A stretch of DNA of 64,000 bases from Photobacterium salinisoli (GCF_003614885.1 NZ_QZMS01000013.1:186001-250000), one strand, 5' to 3'; shown: positions 30,525 to 42,198, counted from the first letter of the stretch. Notes: generated by a model from the sequence alone, not told the origin. Translations and numbers: made by a program.

Positions 30525-30977
30525 ATGCAACTGAGTCGAGTATTAAGCCTGGACTGCACCAAGAGTGCAGTCCACTGCTCCAGTAAAAAACGTGCGCTGG
30601 AAATCATCAGCGAAATTGCTGGCCAACATTTAAACCAGAACCCTCAACCCCTGTTCGAGTGTATGCTCAACCGTGAAAAAATGGGGAGTACGGGTATAGG
30701 TAATGGTATTGCCATTCCCCATGGCCGTGTCACCGACAGCGAACAAGCGATTGCGGTGCTGATCCAGTGTCAGCAGCCTATCCAGTTCGATGCGATTGAC
30801 AATCAACCCGTCGATCTGCTTTTTGCGCTTCTGGTGCCCGATGCCCAGTGCAAGGAACACCTGAAGACACTGTCCAGCATGGCGGAAAAGCTCAGCGATA
30901 AAGCGGTTCTCAAGCAACTCAGGGCTGCAAAAAGCGATGAAGAGCTTTACCAGATCATGACCTCAGAGCCGTCTTAG
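30525..30977 (+). CDS. ptsN: PTS IIA-like nitrogen regulatory protein PtsN (EIIANtr)
   Basis: EIIA protein of 150 residues of the nitrogen PTS, which controls potassium transport and other targets according to its phosphorylation. The phosphorylated His lies in GIAIPHGRV near residue 66. It begins one base after the hpf stop and acts with NPr, encoded 0.9 kb downstream. Confidence 0.97.
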   Translation: MQLSRVLSLDCTKSAVHCSSKKRALEIISEIAGQHLNQNPQPLFECMLNREKMGSTGIGNGIAIPHGRVTDSEQAIAVLIQCQQPIQFDAIDNQPVDLLFALLVPDAQCKEHLKTLSSMAEKLSDKAVLKQLRAAKSDEELYQIMTSEPS

Positions 30978-30999
30978 CAGCTATCAGGAAGGGTTTGTC

Positions 31000-31863
31000 A
31001 TGAAATTGATGATAGTCAGCGGCCGCTCAGGCTCAGGTAAATCAGTGGCTCTCAGGGTACTGGAAGATCTCGGCTATTACTGCGTAGATAATCTGCCGGT
31101 ACATCTGCTCTCCGATCTTATCCAAACCCTGGATCCTCATACCCAGAAAGTGGCGGTCAGCGTTGATGTCCGCAACATGCCGGCCGATCATGACATTACC
31201 AGCTCAGTGCTGGAAGACGTCCGCCAGCAGGCTGACGTCAACCTGCTGTTTCTCGATGCCGATGACAACACCCTGGTCAAACGCTACAGCGAAACCCGGC
31301 GATTGCATCCGCTCTCAAGGCAGAATATGAGCCTGGAAGAAGCGATTCAGGCCGAAAGCGCCTGGCTGGCAAATCTGAAAGAAGCCGCCGATCTGGTGCT
31401 GGACACCACTTCACTGTCTATCCATGATCTCAGCGAAACCGTGCGTGCGCGTGTGCTGGGGCGTCAGGCCCGTGAACTGGTGATGGTGTTCGAGTCTTTT
31501 GGCTTCAAGCATGGCTTACCGACTGATGCGGATTATGTGTTTGATGTCCGTTTCTTACCCAACCCTCACTGGGTACCTGAACTTAAGCCACAAACCGGCC
31601 TCGACAGCGAAGTGCAGGACTATCTGGCCAGTCACCATGAAGTCAGTCAGCTGATCTACCAGATCCGACATTTTCTGGAAAGCTGGCTCCCTCTGCTTGA
31701 GAAAAACAACCGCAGTTACGTCACTGTTGCCATCGGTTGTACCGGCGGTCAGCACCGTTCTGTGTACGTTGCCCAGCAACTGGCTGATTATTTCCGCCAG
31801 CGGGGACAACAGGTTCAGGTTCGTCATCGTACTCTGGAAAAACAAGGTCAGCTGAAGCATTGA
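31000..31863 (+). CDS. rapZ: RNase adapter protein RapZ
   Basis: P-loop protein of 287 residues. In E. coli it senses glucosamine 6-phosphate and directs RNase E to the small RNA GlmZ, controlling glmS. Walker A is GRSGSGKS at residues 8-15; the C-terminal domain contains [12 protein letters not shown]. It overlaps the region of the npr start. Confidence 0.97.
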   Translation: MKLMIVSGRSGSGKSVALRVLEDLGYYCVDNLPVHLLSDLIQTLDPHTQKVAVSVDVRNMPADHDITSSVLEDVRQQADVNLLFLDADDNTLVKRYSETRRLHPLSRQNMSLEEAIQAESAWLANLKEAADLVLDTTSLSIHDLSETVRARVLGRQARELVMVFESFGFKHGLPTDADYVFDVRFLPNPHWVPELKPQTGLDSEVQDYLASHHEVSQLIYQIRHFLESWLPLLEKNNRSYVTVAIGCTGGQHRSVYVAQQLADYFRQRGQQVQVRHRTLEKQGQLKH

Positions 31864-31865
31864 GC

Positions 31866-32141
31866 ATGAATACTGTCAGTCGGGAATTATTCATTAAAAA
31901 CCGCCTTGGTCTGCATGCCAGGGCGGCAATTAAACTGGTCGAGCTGGCACAGAGTTTTGATGCCATTATCACTGTCACCAACGAAGACAAATCCGCAACT
32001 GCCGACAGTGTGATGGGGTTATTGATGCTGGAGTCTGCACAAGGCCAGAAGATCATCGTCAGCGCTGAAGGGGGCGACGCCAGCGTCGCACTGGAAGCGG
32101 TCGCCTCGCTGATCGAAAACGGTTTTGACGAAGATAACTGA
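31866..32141 (+). CDS. npr: Phosphocarrier protein NPr
   Basis: HPr-like phosphocarrier of 91 residues for the nitrogen PTS. The phosphorylated His is in the motif [13 protein letters not shown] 31866 is preferred to the in-frame TTG at 31860, which overlaps the rapZ stop. It closes the rpoN-hpf-ptsN-rapZ-npr set. Confidence 0.96.
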   Translation: MNTVSRELFIKNRLGLHARAAIKLVELAQSFDAIITVTNEDKSATADSVMGLLMLESAQGQKIIVSAEGGDASVALEAVASLIENGFDEDN

Positions 32142-32424
32142 TCCCCCGCTCCCGGCGGTCAATCGCCAGTCTCCTGAAAAGATCTGACCCTATCTTGCGT
32201 CTATCCGTCCCGAACAACAACAAAATACCCGGCAACCGACAACAAATCACCGCTTTAGACCCTCCCCCTTTTTTTCTTACAGCCAAGTGAAATCTTAGCA
32301 AGATCTCAGATCCAGTGAGACAAAGACGACGCTATTACGTTAATATTCAGGTTATTGCGCCATTTCCCGGCTGCCGCTGTCGCAACAGAGCTGGGTGTAT
32401 TCACGAAGCAAGGTAGTTCTCTCT

Positions 32425-33783
32425 ATGGCGGACGTTTTCGAGCAAGATCAAACCCACCAGACACTGCAACAGGTTAACCAGGCCCTGGATCGAGGGATGT
32501 TCGTTCACGTCCGGCGAATGTTGCAGGATATGGAGCCTGAGGATATTGCCCACCTGCTTGAAGCCTGTCCGCCCAAAGAACGTCAGGTCCTGTGGCAACT
32601 GACGGATCCTGAAGAGCAGGGTGAGATCCTTGACGAGCTGTCTGAAGATGTAAAAGACGGTATCGTGGCCATGATGGCGCCGGAAAAACTGGCAGCCGTC
32701 ACTGAAGGCATGGAAAGCGATGACGTGGCTTACGTGCTGCGCAGTTTGCCTGATAACCGTTTCCGTGAAGTACTGGCGCAAATGGATGCCGCTGATCGCC
32801 ATCGCGTCGAGCTGGCAATGGCTTATCCGGAGGAAAGCGCTGGCGGTATCATGAGTACCGACTTCGTGACCATCCGCGGCGATGTCACTGCCGATGTGGT
32901 TCTGCGCTATCTGCGCATGCGCGGAGAGCTTCCTGAAGCCACAGATACACTCTATGTGGTAGACGAACACAATGTGCTGATTGGGCACCTCTCGCTGGCA
33001 ACCCTGATTACCACGCAACCTGACGTACAGATTTGCGATGTGATGGACGATCCGGATGAAGCCATCAATGTCGAGATGGACGACAGTGAAGTAGCCAACC
33101 TGTTTGAACGCCGTAACTGGCTCTCGGCACCTGTGGTCGATGCCAGCAACCAACTGGTCGGCCGTATCACCATCGATGATGTGGTTGATATCATCCGGGA
33201 AGATGCCGAACACTCCATGATGAGTATGGCCGGTATGGACGACGATGAAGATACCTTTGCGCCTGTCATGAAATCCGCCCGCCGACGCAGCATCTGGCTG
33301 GGAGTGAATGTGTTAGCTGCGTTAGCCGCCGCCTCTGTTTCCAACATGTTTGAAGACACCCTGGATAAAATGGCCGCCATTGCCGTTCTGATGACGATAG
33401 TGCCCTCGATGGGCGGGGTTGCCGGAAACCAGACTGTCGCCCTGGTGATCCGCGGTCTGGCCGTCGGTCATATCGGCGATTCCAACACCCGCTGGCTGCT
33501 CAGTAAAGAAGCCCGGGTAGGTTTAATCAACGGTCTCTTGTGGGCCGGAATCATTGGTGGTGTGGTGGTCTTGTGGAAAGGCAACCTAATGCTCGGTGCC
33601 ATTATTGCCGGTGCTATGCTGACCAACCTGCTGATCGCTGGTATCGCGGGGGTCGGAGTGCCTATTATTCTGAAAAAACTCAATGTTGACCCGGCGCTCG
33701 CGGGCGGCATGGCATTAACAACCATTACCGATATTATCGGCCTGTCGGTATTTCTCGGCTTGGCGACAGTGTTTCTCACCTGA
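32425..33783 (+). CDS. mgtE: Magnesium transporter MgtE
   Basis: Mg2+ channel of 452 residues gated by cytosolic Mg2+. The order is an N domain (about 1-125), two CBS domains (about 130-255), a plug helix and five transmembrane helices (about 285-452), with the pore signature PSMGGVAGNQT. ATG 32425 gives MADVFEQDQ; an in-frame GTG ten codons upstream is less likely. The 283-bp gap after npr shows no recognised Mg2+ riboswitch, clear promoter or terminator. Confidence 0.96.
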   Translation: MADVFEQDQTHQTLQQVNQALDRGMFVHVRRMLQDMEPEDIAHLLEACPPKERQVLWQLTDPEEQGEILDELSEDVKDGIVAMMAPEKLAAVTEGMESDDVAYVLRSLPDNRFREVLAQMDAADRHRVELAMAYPEESAGGIMSTDFVTIRGDVTADVVLRYLRMRGELPEATDTLYVVDEHNVLIGHLSLATLITTQPDVQICDVMDDPDEAINVEMDDSEVANLFERRNWLSAPVVDASNQLVGRITIDDVVDIIREDAEHSMMSMAGMDDDEDTFAPVMKSARRRSIWLGVNVLAALAAASVSNMFEDTLDKMAAIAVLMTIVPSMGGVAGNQTVALVIRGLAVGHIGDSNTRWLLSKEARVGLINGLLWAGIIGGVVVLWKGNLMLGAIIAGAMLTNLLIAGIAGVGVPIILKKLNVDPALAGGMALTTITDIIGLSVFLGLATVFLT

Positions 33784-33795
33784 TGGTTCAGAGAC

Positions 33796-33828
33796 AAAAA
33801 AGGTCCGGCACCGGGCCAGACCTTTTTC
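33796..33828. terminator. Bidirectional terminator between mgtE and pmbA
   Basis: AAAAAGGTC pairs with GACCTTTTT around a GC-rich interior with further pairing; the convergent genes mgtE and pmbA end on either side. Confidence 0.85.
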
Positions 33829-33845
33829 TCACTCAGAGCACACCA

Positions 33846-35195
33846 TTACTCACCGGCAATTTTCATTGATTCCAGCAAAATGGAGCCGGTCTGAATCTGG
33901 CTGCGGGTTTCAGTGTCTGTCCCGATAGCCACAATATTGGCCATCATGTCTTTCAGATTCCCAGCAATCGTCACTTCACTGACCGGGTATTGGATCACGC
34001 CATTTTCAACCCAGAAACCGGCGGCACCGCGCGAATAATCGCCGGTCACGATATTCACGCCCTGTCCCATCAGCTCTGTCACCAGGAACCCGGTACCCAG
34101 CTTACGCAGCATGGCATTGAAATCTTCACCTGTGCTGGACACCTGCCAGTTGTGGATACCACCTGCATGCCCGGTCGGCTGACGCCCCAGCTTGCGGGCG
34201 GCATAACTGGTCATCAGATAGGTTTTCAGTACCCCATCCTGAATGATTTCCCTGTCATGGGTGGCCAGGCCTTCACTGTCAAACGGTGTACTTGCCAGGC
34301 CACGCAGCAGGTGCGGGCGCTCACTGATGTTGAGCCAGGACGGAAAGATCTGCTCATCAAGCATATCCAGCAGGAACGTTGACTTACGGTATAAATTCGA
34401 CCCGCTGATCCCCATCACCAGATGCCCGAACAAGCCGGTGGCAACATCGGAGGCAAACATGACAGGAGCCTGACGAGTGGACAATTTCTGCGGATCAATC
34501 CGGCTGACCGTGCGTTCTGCCGCCAACTGGCCAACTTTCTCCGGCGTCCACAAATCGCTGGTACGACGTGCCAGGGTATAGCTGTAGTCGCGCTCCATGT
34601 CGCCATTCTTACCCTCGGCAATCACACAGCAACTGATACTGTGGCGACTGCTCGGGTAGCTGGCCAGCATGCCGTGCGTATTGCCATACACCCGGATACC
34701 GTAGTGGCTGTCGTAGCTGGCACCGTCACTCTGCTTAATGCGGCTGTCAGCGTCCAGCGCAGCCTGCTCGGCAGCAATCGCGATAGAAGCGGCATGATCT
34801 GGTTCAGGTTCATCCGGGTAGAAAAGATCCAGATCCGGGATATTTTTGGCCATCAGCTCAGCCGGCCCCGGACCACCGAAGGGATCTTCCGAGGTATGGC
34901 GCGCAATTTCCAGTGCCGCTGCCACGGTTTGTGCAATCGCCGCTTCACTCAAGTCTGAGGTTGACGCACTGCCTTTACGCTGGCCGCGGTAGACGGTAAT
35001 CCCCATCGCGCCATCGCTGTTAAATTCGACATTCTCGACCTCACACAAGTGGGTAGAGACACTGATCCCTGTGGATTTGTTAATCGCCACTTCGGCAGCA
35101 TCAGCCTGCTGGCCGGCAAGCTCAAGGGCACGGGCGACCGCCTGTTCCAGCTCGCTACGCTGCTGGGCGACTTGTTGTTTCACATCCATAGTCAT
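33846..35195 (-). CDS. pmbA: Metalloprotease subunit PmbA (TldE)
   Basis: Protein of 449 residues of the TldD/TldE family. In E. coli it forms a heterodimeric peptidase with TldD that degrades unfolded peptides, matures microcin B17 and breaks down the CcdA antitoxin. It lacks the HExxxH motif found in TldD, as is normal for PmbA. The start may be at 35195 or two codons later. Its partner tldD lies 0.7 kb away past darP. Confidence 0.96.
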   Translation of the reverse strand: MTMDVKQQVAQQRSELEQAVARALELAGQQADAAEVAINKSTGISVSTHLCEVENVEFNSDGAMGITVYRGQRKGSASTSDLSEAAIAQTVAAALEIARHTSEDPFGGPGPAELMAKNIPDLDLFYPDEPEPDHAASIAIAAEQAALDADSRIKQSDGASYDSHYGIRVYGNTHGMLASYPSSRHSISCCVIAEGKNGDMERDYSYTLARRTSDLWTPEKVGQLAAERTVSRIDPQKLSTRQAPVMFASDVATGLFGHLVMGISGSNLYRKSTFLLDMLDEQIFPSWLNISERPHLLRGLASTPFDSEGLATHDREIIQDGVLKTYLMTSYAARKLGRQPTGHAGGIHNWQVSSTGEDFNAMLRKLGTGFLVTELMGQGVNIVTGDYSRGAAGFWVENGVIQYPVSEVTIAGNLKDMMANIVAIGTDTETRSQIQTGSILLESMKIAGE

Positions 35196-35306
35196 ACTTT
35201 ATTTACACGGTTTCCCCTAAGGATAACACTCAAGACAATTAAAATGCGCCCAAATTCAACTTGAAACTGATAAAATAGAGACATTGAAGTCTGTCATGAG
35301 CCTGAT

Positions 35307-35831
35307 ATGAGCCGTAAAAATAAAAAAGCCCCATGGGAAGAGGAAGAAGAAATCATCTGGGTGAGTAAATCCGAGATGAAACGTGACATGGAAGCCCTGC
35401 AAAAGCTGGGCGAAGAGCTGGTCAAGCTCAAGCCCGGTGCATTAGCGAAAATCCCGCTGAGTGACGAGCTTCGCATGGCAATCAAAGACGCCCAGCGATT
35501 TAAGCAGGAGGCCTATCGCCGCCAGCTGCAGTTTATCGGTAAACAGATGCGTAACATTGACATCGAACCGATTCAGGCGGCACTGGACAAGCTGAATAAC
35601 AAGCATGCTCAGGTAACGGCTCAGCTGCACAAGCTGGAATCTTTGCGTGATCGCATGATTGATGACGGCGATAGCGTGATCAATGAAGTGATGGAAGCCC
35701 ATCCGGATGCTGACCGCCAGCAACTGCGTCAACTGGTTCGTATGGCCGTGAAAGAAAAAGCCGCCAACAAGCCGGCCAAAGCCTACCGCGAAATCTTTCA
35801 GGTACTGAAAGCACTCTACATCAAAGACTGA
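35307..35831 (+). CDS. darP: Ribosome-associated protein DarP (YjgA)
   Basis: Protein of 174 residues of the DUF615 family that associates with 50S precursors and aids late large-subunit assembly. The N-terminus is charged ([21 protein letters not shown]), followed by an all-helical region. It is divergent from pmbA, a conserved pairing in gammaproteobacteria. Confidence 0.95.
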   Translation: MSRKNKKAPWEEEEEIIWVSKSEMKRDMEALQKLGEELVKLKPGALAKIPLSDELRMAIKDAQRFKQEAYRRQLQFIGKQMRNIDIEPIQAALDKLNNKHAQVTAQLHKLESLRDRMIDDGDSVINEVMEAHPDADRQQLRQLVRMAVKEKAANKPAKAYREIFQVLKALYIKD

Positions 35832-35848
35832 TTCCGTGCACTAGAGAC

Positions 35849-35876
35849 AAAAATGCCAGCAAATGCTGGCATTTTT
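35849..35876. terminator. Bidirectional terminator between darP and tldD
   Basis: Perfect stem AAATGCCAGC / GCTGGCATTT with an AAAT loop and T-runs on both strands, between convergent darP and tldD. Confidence 0.92.
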
Positions 35877-35902
35877 ATTGGCGTCAGTCCGCTCGGATGT
35901 GC

Positions 35903-37348
35903 TTACTGAGTTCCGCCGACTGTCATCGATGCCAGCTTCAGGGTTGGCTGACCGACACCGACAGGTATGCTTTGTCCGGCTTTGCCGCAGACGCCCACCC
36001 CACGGTCAAGTTCCAGATCGTTACCCACCATAGAGACTTTCTGCATCGCTTCAATGCCGCTGCCAATTAAGGTTGCACCTTTAATCGGACGGGTAATTTT
36101 ACCCTTTTCAATCAGGTAAGCTTCTGACGCTGAGAATACAAATTTACCGGAAGTGATGTCGACCTGTCCGCCACCAAAATTCGGGGCGTAAATGCCGTTT
36201 TCCACACTGGCGATGATCTCTTCCGGCGTATGTTCGCCCGGCAGCATGTAGGTATTGGTCATGCGTGGCATTGGCAGGTGCGCATAAGACTCACGACGGC
36301 CATTCCCGGTTGGCGCCACGCCCATCAGGCGGGCATTGAGCTTATCTTGCATATAGCCTTTGAGCTTGCCCCCTTCCACCAGCACATTGTACTGGCCCTG
36401 GGTGCCTTCATCATCAATGCTCAGTGAACCGCGTCGATCTGCCAGAGTGCCGTCATCCACTATGGTACACAGGCTTGAGGTCACCTGCTGCCCCATCTGG
36501 CCCGAGAACATGGAAGAGCCCTTGCGGTTGAAATCACCTTCCAGACCGTGTCCGACAGCCTCATGCAGCAATACACCCGGCCAGCCCGCTCCAAGCACGA
36601 CCGGCATAGTGCCGGCAGGTGCCGGATCGGCATCTATGTTGACCAGCGCCTGGCGCAGGGCTTCATCGGCATATTGCAAAGCGACCGACTTGCCGTCATT
36701 TTCAGTCATAAAATACTGATAACCGAAGCGGCCACCGCCGCCTGCACTGCCGCTTTCGCGCTTGCCGTTCTTCTCGATCAGCACGCTGACAGAAAAACGC
36801 ACCAGAGGACGAATATCAGCCGCATAGGTGCCGTCTATGGCAGCGACAAGCACCTGCTCATAGACACCATTAATACTGACCGAGACTTCTTTCACCAAAG
36901 GCTCTTTGGCACGGATATAGGCATCCACTTGCTGAAGCAGGGCTATTTTTTCCTGGCGCTCCAGGCTCTCCAGCGGATTGCCCCCGGCATACGCAGGCTT
37001 AACCGGCGATGAAGCAAAAGCCTGCACCTTGCCAGAGCCGCCACTGCGGGCAATACCGCGTGCCGCTTTGGCACTCTGAGTCAGTGACAGCTTGCTGATC
37101 TGATCTGAGTAGGCAAAGCCGGTTTTTTCACCGGATACCGCACGAACACCCACACCGCGGTCGATATTAAAGGAGCCGTCTTTGATGATACTGTCTTCCA
37201 GCACCAGTGATTCGTGCCAGCTGGACTGAAAATAAATATCGCCATAATCCACGTTCCGGGCGACCATAAGCCCCAGTATCTGGCTGAGATCATCACGCTC
37301 AAGCCCGGACTGGGCCAGCATGGTCTGTTCTACGGTTTCCAGCATCAT
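35903..37348 (-). CDS. tldD: Metalloprotease TldD
   Basis: Catalytic subunit of 481 residues of the TldD/TldE peptidase. The zinc-binding motif HEAVGH (HExxxH) lies near residue 261 in [20 protein letters not shown]. It ends the chain maf-rng-yhdP-nitrilase-tldD, an order seen in vibrios. A start one codon downstream is equally possible. Confidence 0.97.
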   Translation of the reverse strand: MMLETVEQTMLAQSGLERDDLSQILGLMVARNVDYGDIYFQSSWHESLVLEDSIIKDGSFNIDRGVGVRAVSGEKTGFAYSDQISKLSLTQSAKAARGIARSGGSGKVQAFASSPVKPAYAGGNPLESLERQEKIALLQQVDAYIRAKEPLVKEVSVSINGVYEQVLVAAIDGTYAADIRPLVRFSVSVLIEKNGKRESGSAGGGGRFGYQYFMTENDGKSVALQYADEALRQALVNIDADPAPAGTMPVVLGAGWPGVLLHEAVGHGLEGDFNRKGSSMFSGQMGQQVTSSLCTIVDDGTLADRRGSLSIDDEGTQGQYNVLVEGGKLKGYMQDKLNARLMGVAPTGNGRRESYAHLPMPRMTNTYMLPGEHTPEEIIASVENGIYAPNFGGGQVDITSGKFVFSASEAYLIEKGKITRPIKGATLIGSGIEAMQKVSMVGNDLELDRGVGVCGKAGQSIPVGVGQPTLKLASMTVGGTQ

Positions 37349-37352
37349 TGCC

Positions 37353-38183
37353 TTACTCTTCTGTGTTGCACTGCTGCACCTGAAAACGGCTATGTTGCAG
37401 CAATGGCATATTCATTCGTATCTGTGCGCTCAGACCCAGATCGATATCTGCGGTGATCACACCTGTGCCCTGCTCCTGGCAGGCGACGACTTGTCCCCAG
37501 GGATCGATAATCATTGAGTGGCCCCAGGTTTCCCGCCCCTGGTTATGCTCCCCCCACTGCGCGGCTGCGACAATCCAGCACTGGGTTTCAATAGCGCGTG
37601 CACGCAGCAGGATATCCCAGTGCGCTTTGCCGGTGACTTTAGTAAACGCTGCCGGCACGACTATGATATCGGCACCCTGCGCCCGCAATGCACTGTACAG
37701 TTGCGGGAAGCGGACATCATAACAGATCGACAGTCCAATGTTGCCGAAAGGTGTTGCCACCACCTTAACTGCCTCTCCTGGCCGGAAGGTGTCTGACTCA
37801 CGATAGCTGTGGTGACGATCGGCGACCTCAACATCGAACATGTGCAATTTAGCGTAATGAGCCTGCAGCTGGCCCTGATCGTCAAACAGCAAGGCCGTGG
37901 TCGACATGCTGCCGTCTTCACGCCGGATCGGCATAGATCCGATCAGCAACCAGATCCCCAGTTGACGGGACAGTGCGGCGAGCTGGCGTTGCAGCCCTCC
38001 CTCTCCCAGAGGTTCAGCATGTTGTTCGTAATCAGCCCGGGTACCGAAAATCAGGCAGTTTTCAGGCGTGACGACCAGTTTCGCCCCCTGCAACTGCAGC
38101 CCCTTCAACTTCTTTTTCAGCTGTTGCAGATTCTGTTCAGGATCAGGCCCGGAATTCATCTGTACTACACCCACTCTAGCCAT
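37353..38183 (-). CDS. Carbon-nitrogen hydrolase of the nitrilase superfamily
   Basis: Cytoplasmic hydrolase of 276 residues. The Glu-Lys-Cys triad is seen as Glu41 (TPENCL), Lys112 (KLHMFD) and Cys154 (SICYDVRFP). The sequence resembles the Nit1/YbeM branch, which in several organisms deaminates damaged (deaminated) glutathione; that role is inferred, not shown. The start at 38183 gives [12 protein letters not shown]. It lies between yhdP and tldD. Confidence 0.9.
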   Translation of the reverse strand: MARVGVVQMNSGPDPEQNLQQLKKKLKGLQLQGAKLVVTPENCLIFGTRADYEQHAEPLGEGGLQRQLAALSRQLGIWLLIGSMPIRREDGSMSTTALLFDDQGQLQAHYAKLHMFDVEVADRHHSYRESDTFRPGEAVKVVATPFGNIGLSICYDVRFPQLYSALRAQGADIIVVPAAFTKVTGKAHWDILLRARAIETQCWIVAAAQWGEHNQGRETWGHSMIIDPWGQVVACQEQGTGVITADIDLGLSAQIRMNMPLLQHSRFQVQQCNTEE

Positions 38184-38264
38184 CACGCACTCCATTACAA
38201 ATTGATTTTCTTGTTATTATTACCTCAGCTTCACCAAACAGGCAAAGCCGGAAGTTCCTCATTA

Positions 38265-41200
38265 TTATTGTTCAACCTGCTGCTTCAGTGCTGCAGGGAC
38301 CTTAAACTCACCCGTAAAGCGCGATTGTTCTGTCACTGTGGGTGACTCTATCGGACCGCTGACGACATAGTTAATCTGGGTAAAGACATCCACTACAGGC
38401 GACAAGGCCGTCGAAATCGCAAACACGACTATGGCCGTCTGCGGTGCGACAGCAAACGCTGTCAGCACAGGGATGCCGGATGTCAGATCAGGAATAAATT
38501 TCACTCTGGCATTCACTGTCTCATTAACCAGATTAGCACTTCCCTGAATGTACATATCCCCCGCCAATGCTTTCATTTCCACATCGTCCGTTTCAAAACG
38601 GCCATTTTCAATCCGTCCTGAGCCTTTGATGTAGTCAAAAGCCAGTCCGTCATCGAACACCCCGGTAAAGTCGAGCTGCATCTTGCGCATGATAGAATCC
38701 AGGCTGAATAACCCCAGAATCCGGCCTGCACCGCCCACATCCCGGATCACCCCTTTGCCGGTTTCAGTCTTGAGCTCACCGGTCAGGGTTTCACGGTGCA
38801 TCGACCATGGCGCCCCTTGCCACTGAATCGAGGCATAACTGGTAAATCTGGCATCCTGGATCCCACCTGAGATCCCCAGCCGCCCCATCAGCTCCGAGCT
38901 GTCCTCACCGGCGATATCAAAGGCGACTTGAGTTTCATTCTGATACTGATTCATGGTCCAGTGACCATCCAGGCTCAGTGATGTAGTTCCGGAATCCAGT
39001 TGCAGCTCTTCCAGAATCAGCGTCTGGGCATCGCGCCGCAATCGGCCGCTTAATTCGCCCAGTCGGTATCCCTGCAGCCACAAGTCTTTGATCTTGACGT
39101 TCATCTGCGGCAGGTAGGCCATCATGTTACGATCAAAATCCGTGACCGGCGGAATCGCTCGCTGAGGAACATACCTATGCTCAGCAGACAAGGTTTCCAG
39201 CGGTTTTTTATCTTCCGGTAAATTGAGATGAAGCTGCTCCAGGTTCACCGTCAGCGGTTTATAGTCAGGCCAGAAAAGCTCGCCGCTGACTTCGCGGCTG
39301 CCGAGCACCGCATGCCACTGCGTTGGCTGCTTACGCACCGCCAGATCCAGATTGTGCCAATTGAGCCCTGCCAGCTTAAGCTGCTCGATGCTGGCATTGA
39401 TCCGTGTGGGCAAGGGCAGCGCAATACCGGTTTGTGCGGCCGGTCTGTGCTGCTGCTTCGCGATGATCTGTTGTACCAGGCTGTCCCAGGCATCAGCATC
39501 AATGCTGTTGGCCTGAATACGAATCCCGTGGCCTTTAGCCGGCAGTTTACGGCGCTCGGCGAGGCCGACTGTCAGTTCGCTGCGAACAATCCGCGGTTGT
39601 GATTGCAAGGCTATCTCAGCCCGGTACTGGGCATCCGGCACAGTGAGGCTGGCTTCAAGCCGGGAAGTGTTGCCGGAAGCCGTCAGTACCGCACTGGTGG
39701 GGCTTTGTGGCGTAAAGGCCAGCGGATAAGGCAGCTCACTGCGGATAGCAGCTAACGGCGCCTGAATAAAGACCTGATATTTCAGCCCGGTATCATGCAG
39801 CACTACCCCGACATTACCGTGCCACCTGGCACTGCCGTGCAGCCTGGCCAGCAGTGGATCCTGCAAACGCTGCTGCAGCGAGGCAACCTGCCAGAACCCG
39901 ACCAGATCCACATTAACCCGGTAACCGGCTTCGGCGTTCTCACCGTCAAAGCTGACGGTCAGAGGCTGGCCGAGCCAGTAGCCGGTTACGCCGTCCGCCG
40001 TTATCTGATCATTATCAAAATGAATGGTGCCTTTCACCTGGGTCAGAGGCAGCGACAGGCTTTCTATTGTCACCCGGTTACTGTCAAGGCGGGCCTCACC
40101 CTGCGCTTTCACCTCACCGCCACTAAAGGGAATATCCAGTTGTAGTTTGGCAGCAACAGGCCCATCAACATTCACCGCCGACAGCGCCGCCCCGACCGAG
40201 TCCACCAGTGGCGTTGCCATCATATAGTCGCGAACCTGATCGCCTTCTGCACTGACATCAATGGCCAGCTTCAGGTGACCTTCCGGGTGCAGCCAGGCAT
40301 CTCCGACGACCCGCTCAGCAACAGCTTCTTTGGTTTTGGCATGGCTGGCATTGATCTGCATGCGATCATTGCGAAACCCCAGATTCAAATCAATGTCGGT
40401 CAGCTCTGGCCAGGCGGTATCGAAACTGAAACGCCCATTCTTAAGCGGCACGCTGATTTCAAAATTACCGTCATGGCGGGCATAAGGGAATGCAGGCAAA
40501 TCGCCAAACCACAGTAACTGAGCATGATCAGACTGCCCGCCGCGGATGGCGGAAGACAGGTAATCCGTCAGTTCCTGCCCCATTGCCGGGCGGGGTAAAT
40601 AGCGCCAGGCCGCGCCGGCATCTTTGACTTTGGTTTCGCCGTAAAAAGACAGCCAGGAAGGAGCCGCTTTCGGGAAATCAATCCGGAACTGGCCGTTCGC
40701 ACTCAGATGCGGTGTACTCACCGACAGCGCATCGCTCCACAAACGCCATCCCTGTCCGTCCATTTTCCAGTAACCGCGGATATCGGCCTGCTCTATCTCC
40801 ATCGGAGCCTGGAAGACCTTGTCGTAGTCCAGTGTCTGCTTGCCGACATTGAGCGTTATCTCACCCTGCTGCCCGTCACCGGCAACCTTGGCGTCCAGAG
40901 ACGCAAAGGCGGGCAGGTACATCCACTGTTTGTTGGACACCCCATCCAATTCAAACGAAAAGCGCGGAAGCGCCAGTCCCTGTCCGGCCAGCCGGAGATC
41001 GCGCACCAAACCGGCAGGCTGCAGTGATTCAATGGCTTGCCGGCCTGCGTTGTCTTCGGGCAGCAAACTGGCTAACGGCGCCAGTCTGGCCAGATCAACA
41101 CGGCCGACAGCCAGTTGCCAGAGTCCCGGGGATAAGGTGTTTTGCGGTGTTACCGGCTCAGAGATCGCCTGAACATTTTCCTGCGGCGCCAGCCAGTTGG

Positions 41201-42182
41201 CGGAAAAATCAAGGCGAGGCCAGGCTTGCTGATCGGTCGCCAGTACCAGTTTATGGCTGTCAAGACGCCAGCTGCGGCTTTCACCTTGCTGCTCCGGGGT
41301 AAGAGACAACATACCGCGAAGCAATGCCAGTTCGTGTTTGCGGCCGTTTTCCTGCCAGCGTATGTAAGAATCCAGAAAACGGAGTTTACTGTTACTGAGC
41401 TGGCCATTATCAAGCGTCAGCCAGGCTTCTGCATTCAGCTGGCTGCCGGTGATTTTTTCCCCGCCCAGTACCGCCTGATTGAGCCAGGGCGTCATCGACA
41501 GGTTCTTCGCCCGCGCATAAACCGTACCGGATAAATGTGGCAATCCTTGTGCGGCTGACAGGTTAGCGATCACTTTGAGCTGATTCAGGTTTGTGCCGGG
41601 AATACTGACAATCCCCTCGGCAAGGTGCATGTCGCCCTGACGATCCCATTTCAGCTCTTCCACTGCCACCGGCTGACGGTGACCGGCAGGAGAACTGACC
41701 ATCAGGGTCGCATCATGAAGGGAGAATGTCCCCAGCTGAACAAAGAGCAACTGTTCCAGCCGGTTAACATCCAGCGGCTTATCCGCCTCAGCAGAACTGC
41801 CGCTGGCCGGAAACTGGGTGAGATCCAGCGTGAGTCCGGTCAGTTTTATATCACGGAAAACCGGTTTGAGGTTAAGCACAGAGCGCCACAAGTCGACGTC
41901 AAAGTCGACCTCGCCAACCTGCACCATATCCTTACTGCTCTGGCCGATACTGACGCCGTGCAGCGCCATAACCGGGCCAAGATTATGCCAGCGCCCCTCA
42001 ACCAGCTCGACGCTGATCTGCATATTGGCTTGCGCCGAGAGCCATTGCGTAATCGAAGCGCGGTAATCGTTCAGTTGCGGCAGCAGCAATCGCAACGTGG
42101 TGATTAACACTGCGCCGATGACCAGCAGAGTGAGCAGCGTCCATTTCAGGACGCGGGTCAGATTTATCAGCACAGATAACAC
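38265..42182 (-). CDS. yhdP: AsmA-like intermembrane lipid transport protein YhdP
   Basis: Very large protein of 1305 residues with one N-terminal transmembrane helix (about 12-33) and a long periplasmic repeating-beta-groove region ending in a C-terminal AsmA-like/DUF3971 block. With TamB and YdbH it is thought to carry phospholipid from inner to outer membrane. The length is slightly above E. coli (1266). It lies 16 bp downstream of rng, and presumably shares its transcript. Confidence 0.95.
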   Translation of the reverse strand: MLSVLINLTRVLKWTLLTLLVIGAVLITTLRLLLPQLNDYRASITQWLSAQANMQISVELVEGRWHNLGPVMALHGVSIGQSSKDMVQVGEVDFDVDLWRSVLNLKPVFRDIKLTGLTLDLTQFPASGSSAEADKPLDVNRLEQLLFVQLGTFSLHDATLMVSSPAGHRQPVAVEELKWDRQGDMHLAEGIVSIPGTNLNQLKVIANLSAAQGLPHLSGTVYARAKNLSMTPWLNQAVLGGEKITGSQLNAEAWLTLDNGQLSNSKLRFLDSYIRWQENGRKHELALLRGMLSLTPEQQGESRSWRLDSHKLVLATDQQAWPRLDFSANWLAPQENVQAISEPVTPQNTLSPGLWQLAVGRVDLARLAPLASLLPEDNAGRQAIESLQPAGLVRDLRLAGQGLALPRFSFELDGVSNKQWMYLPAFASLDAKVAGDGQQGEITLNVGKQTLDYDKVFQAPMEIEQADIRGYWKMDGQGWRLWSDALSVSTPHLSANGQFRIDFPKAAPSWLSFYGETKVKDAGAAWRYLPRPAMGQELTDYLSSAIRGGQSDHAQLLWFGDLPAFPYARHDGNFEISVPLKNGRFSFDTAWPELTDIDLNLGFRNDRMQINASHAKTKEAVAERVVGDAWLHPEGHLKLAIDVSAEGDQVRDYMMATPLVDSVGAALSAVNVDGPVAAKLQLDIPFSGGEVKAQGEARLDSNRVTIESLSLPLTQVKGTIHFDNDQITADGVTGYWLGQPLTVSFDGENAEAGYRVNVDLVGFWQVASLQQRLQDPLLARLHGSARWHGNVGVVLHDTGLKYQVFIQAPLAAIRSELPYPLAFTPQSPTSAVLTASGNTSRLEASLTVPDAQYRAEIALQSQPRIVRSELTVGLAERRKLPAKGHGIRIQANSIDADAWDSLVQQIIAKQQHRPAAQTGIALPLPTRINASIEQLKLAGLNWHNLDLAVRKQPTQWHAVLGSREVSGELFWPDYKPLTVNLEQLHLNLPEDKKPLETLSAEHRYVPQRAIPPVTDFDRNMMAYLPQMNVKIKDLWLQGYRLGELSGRLRRDAQTLILEELQLDSGTTSLSLDGHWTMNQYQNETQVAFDIAGEDSSELMGRLGISGGIQDARFTSYASIQWQGAPWSMHRETLTGELKTETGKGVIRDVGGAGRILGLFSLDSIMRKMQLDFTGVFDDGLAFDYIKGSGRIENGRFETDDVEMKALAGDMYIQGSANLVNETVNARVKFIPDLTSGIPVLTAFAVAPQTAIVVFAISTALSPVVDVFTQINYVVSGPIESPTVTEQSRFTGEFKVPAALKQQVEQ

Positions 42183-42198
42183 GCCATTGCCTCAGGGT

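Noticed and set aside
38200-38260. Possible sigma-E promoter (GGAACTT) before the nitrilase gene
   Set aside because: The -10 position at the right spacing (GGTGA) is a poor match; unlike the degQ site it lacks the TC dinucleotide.
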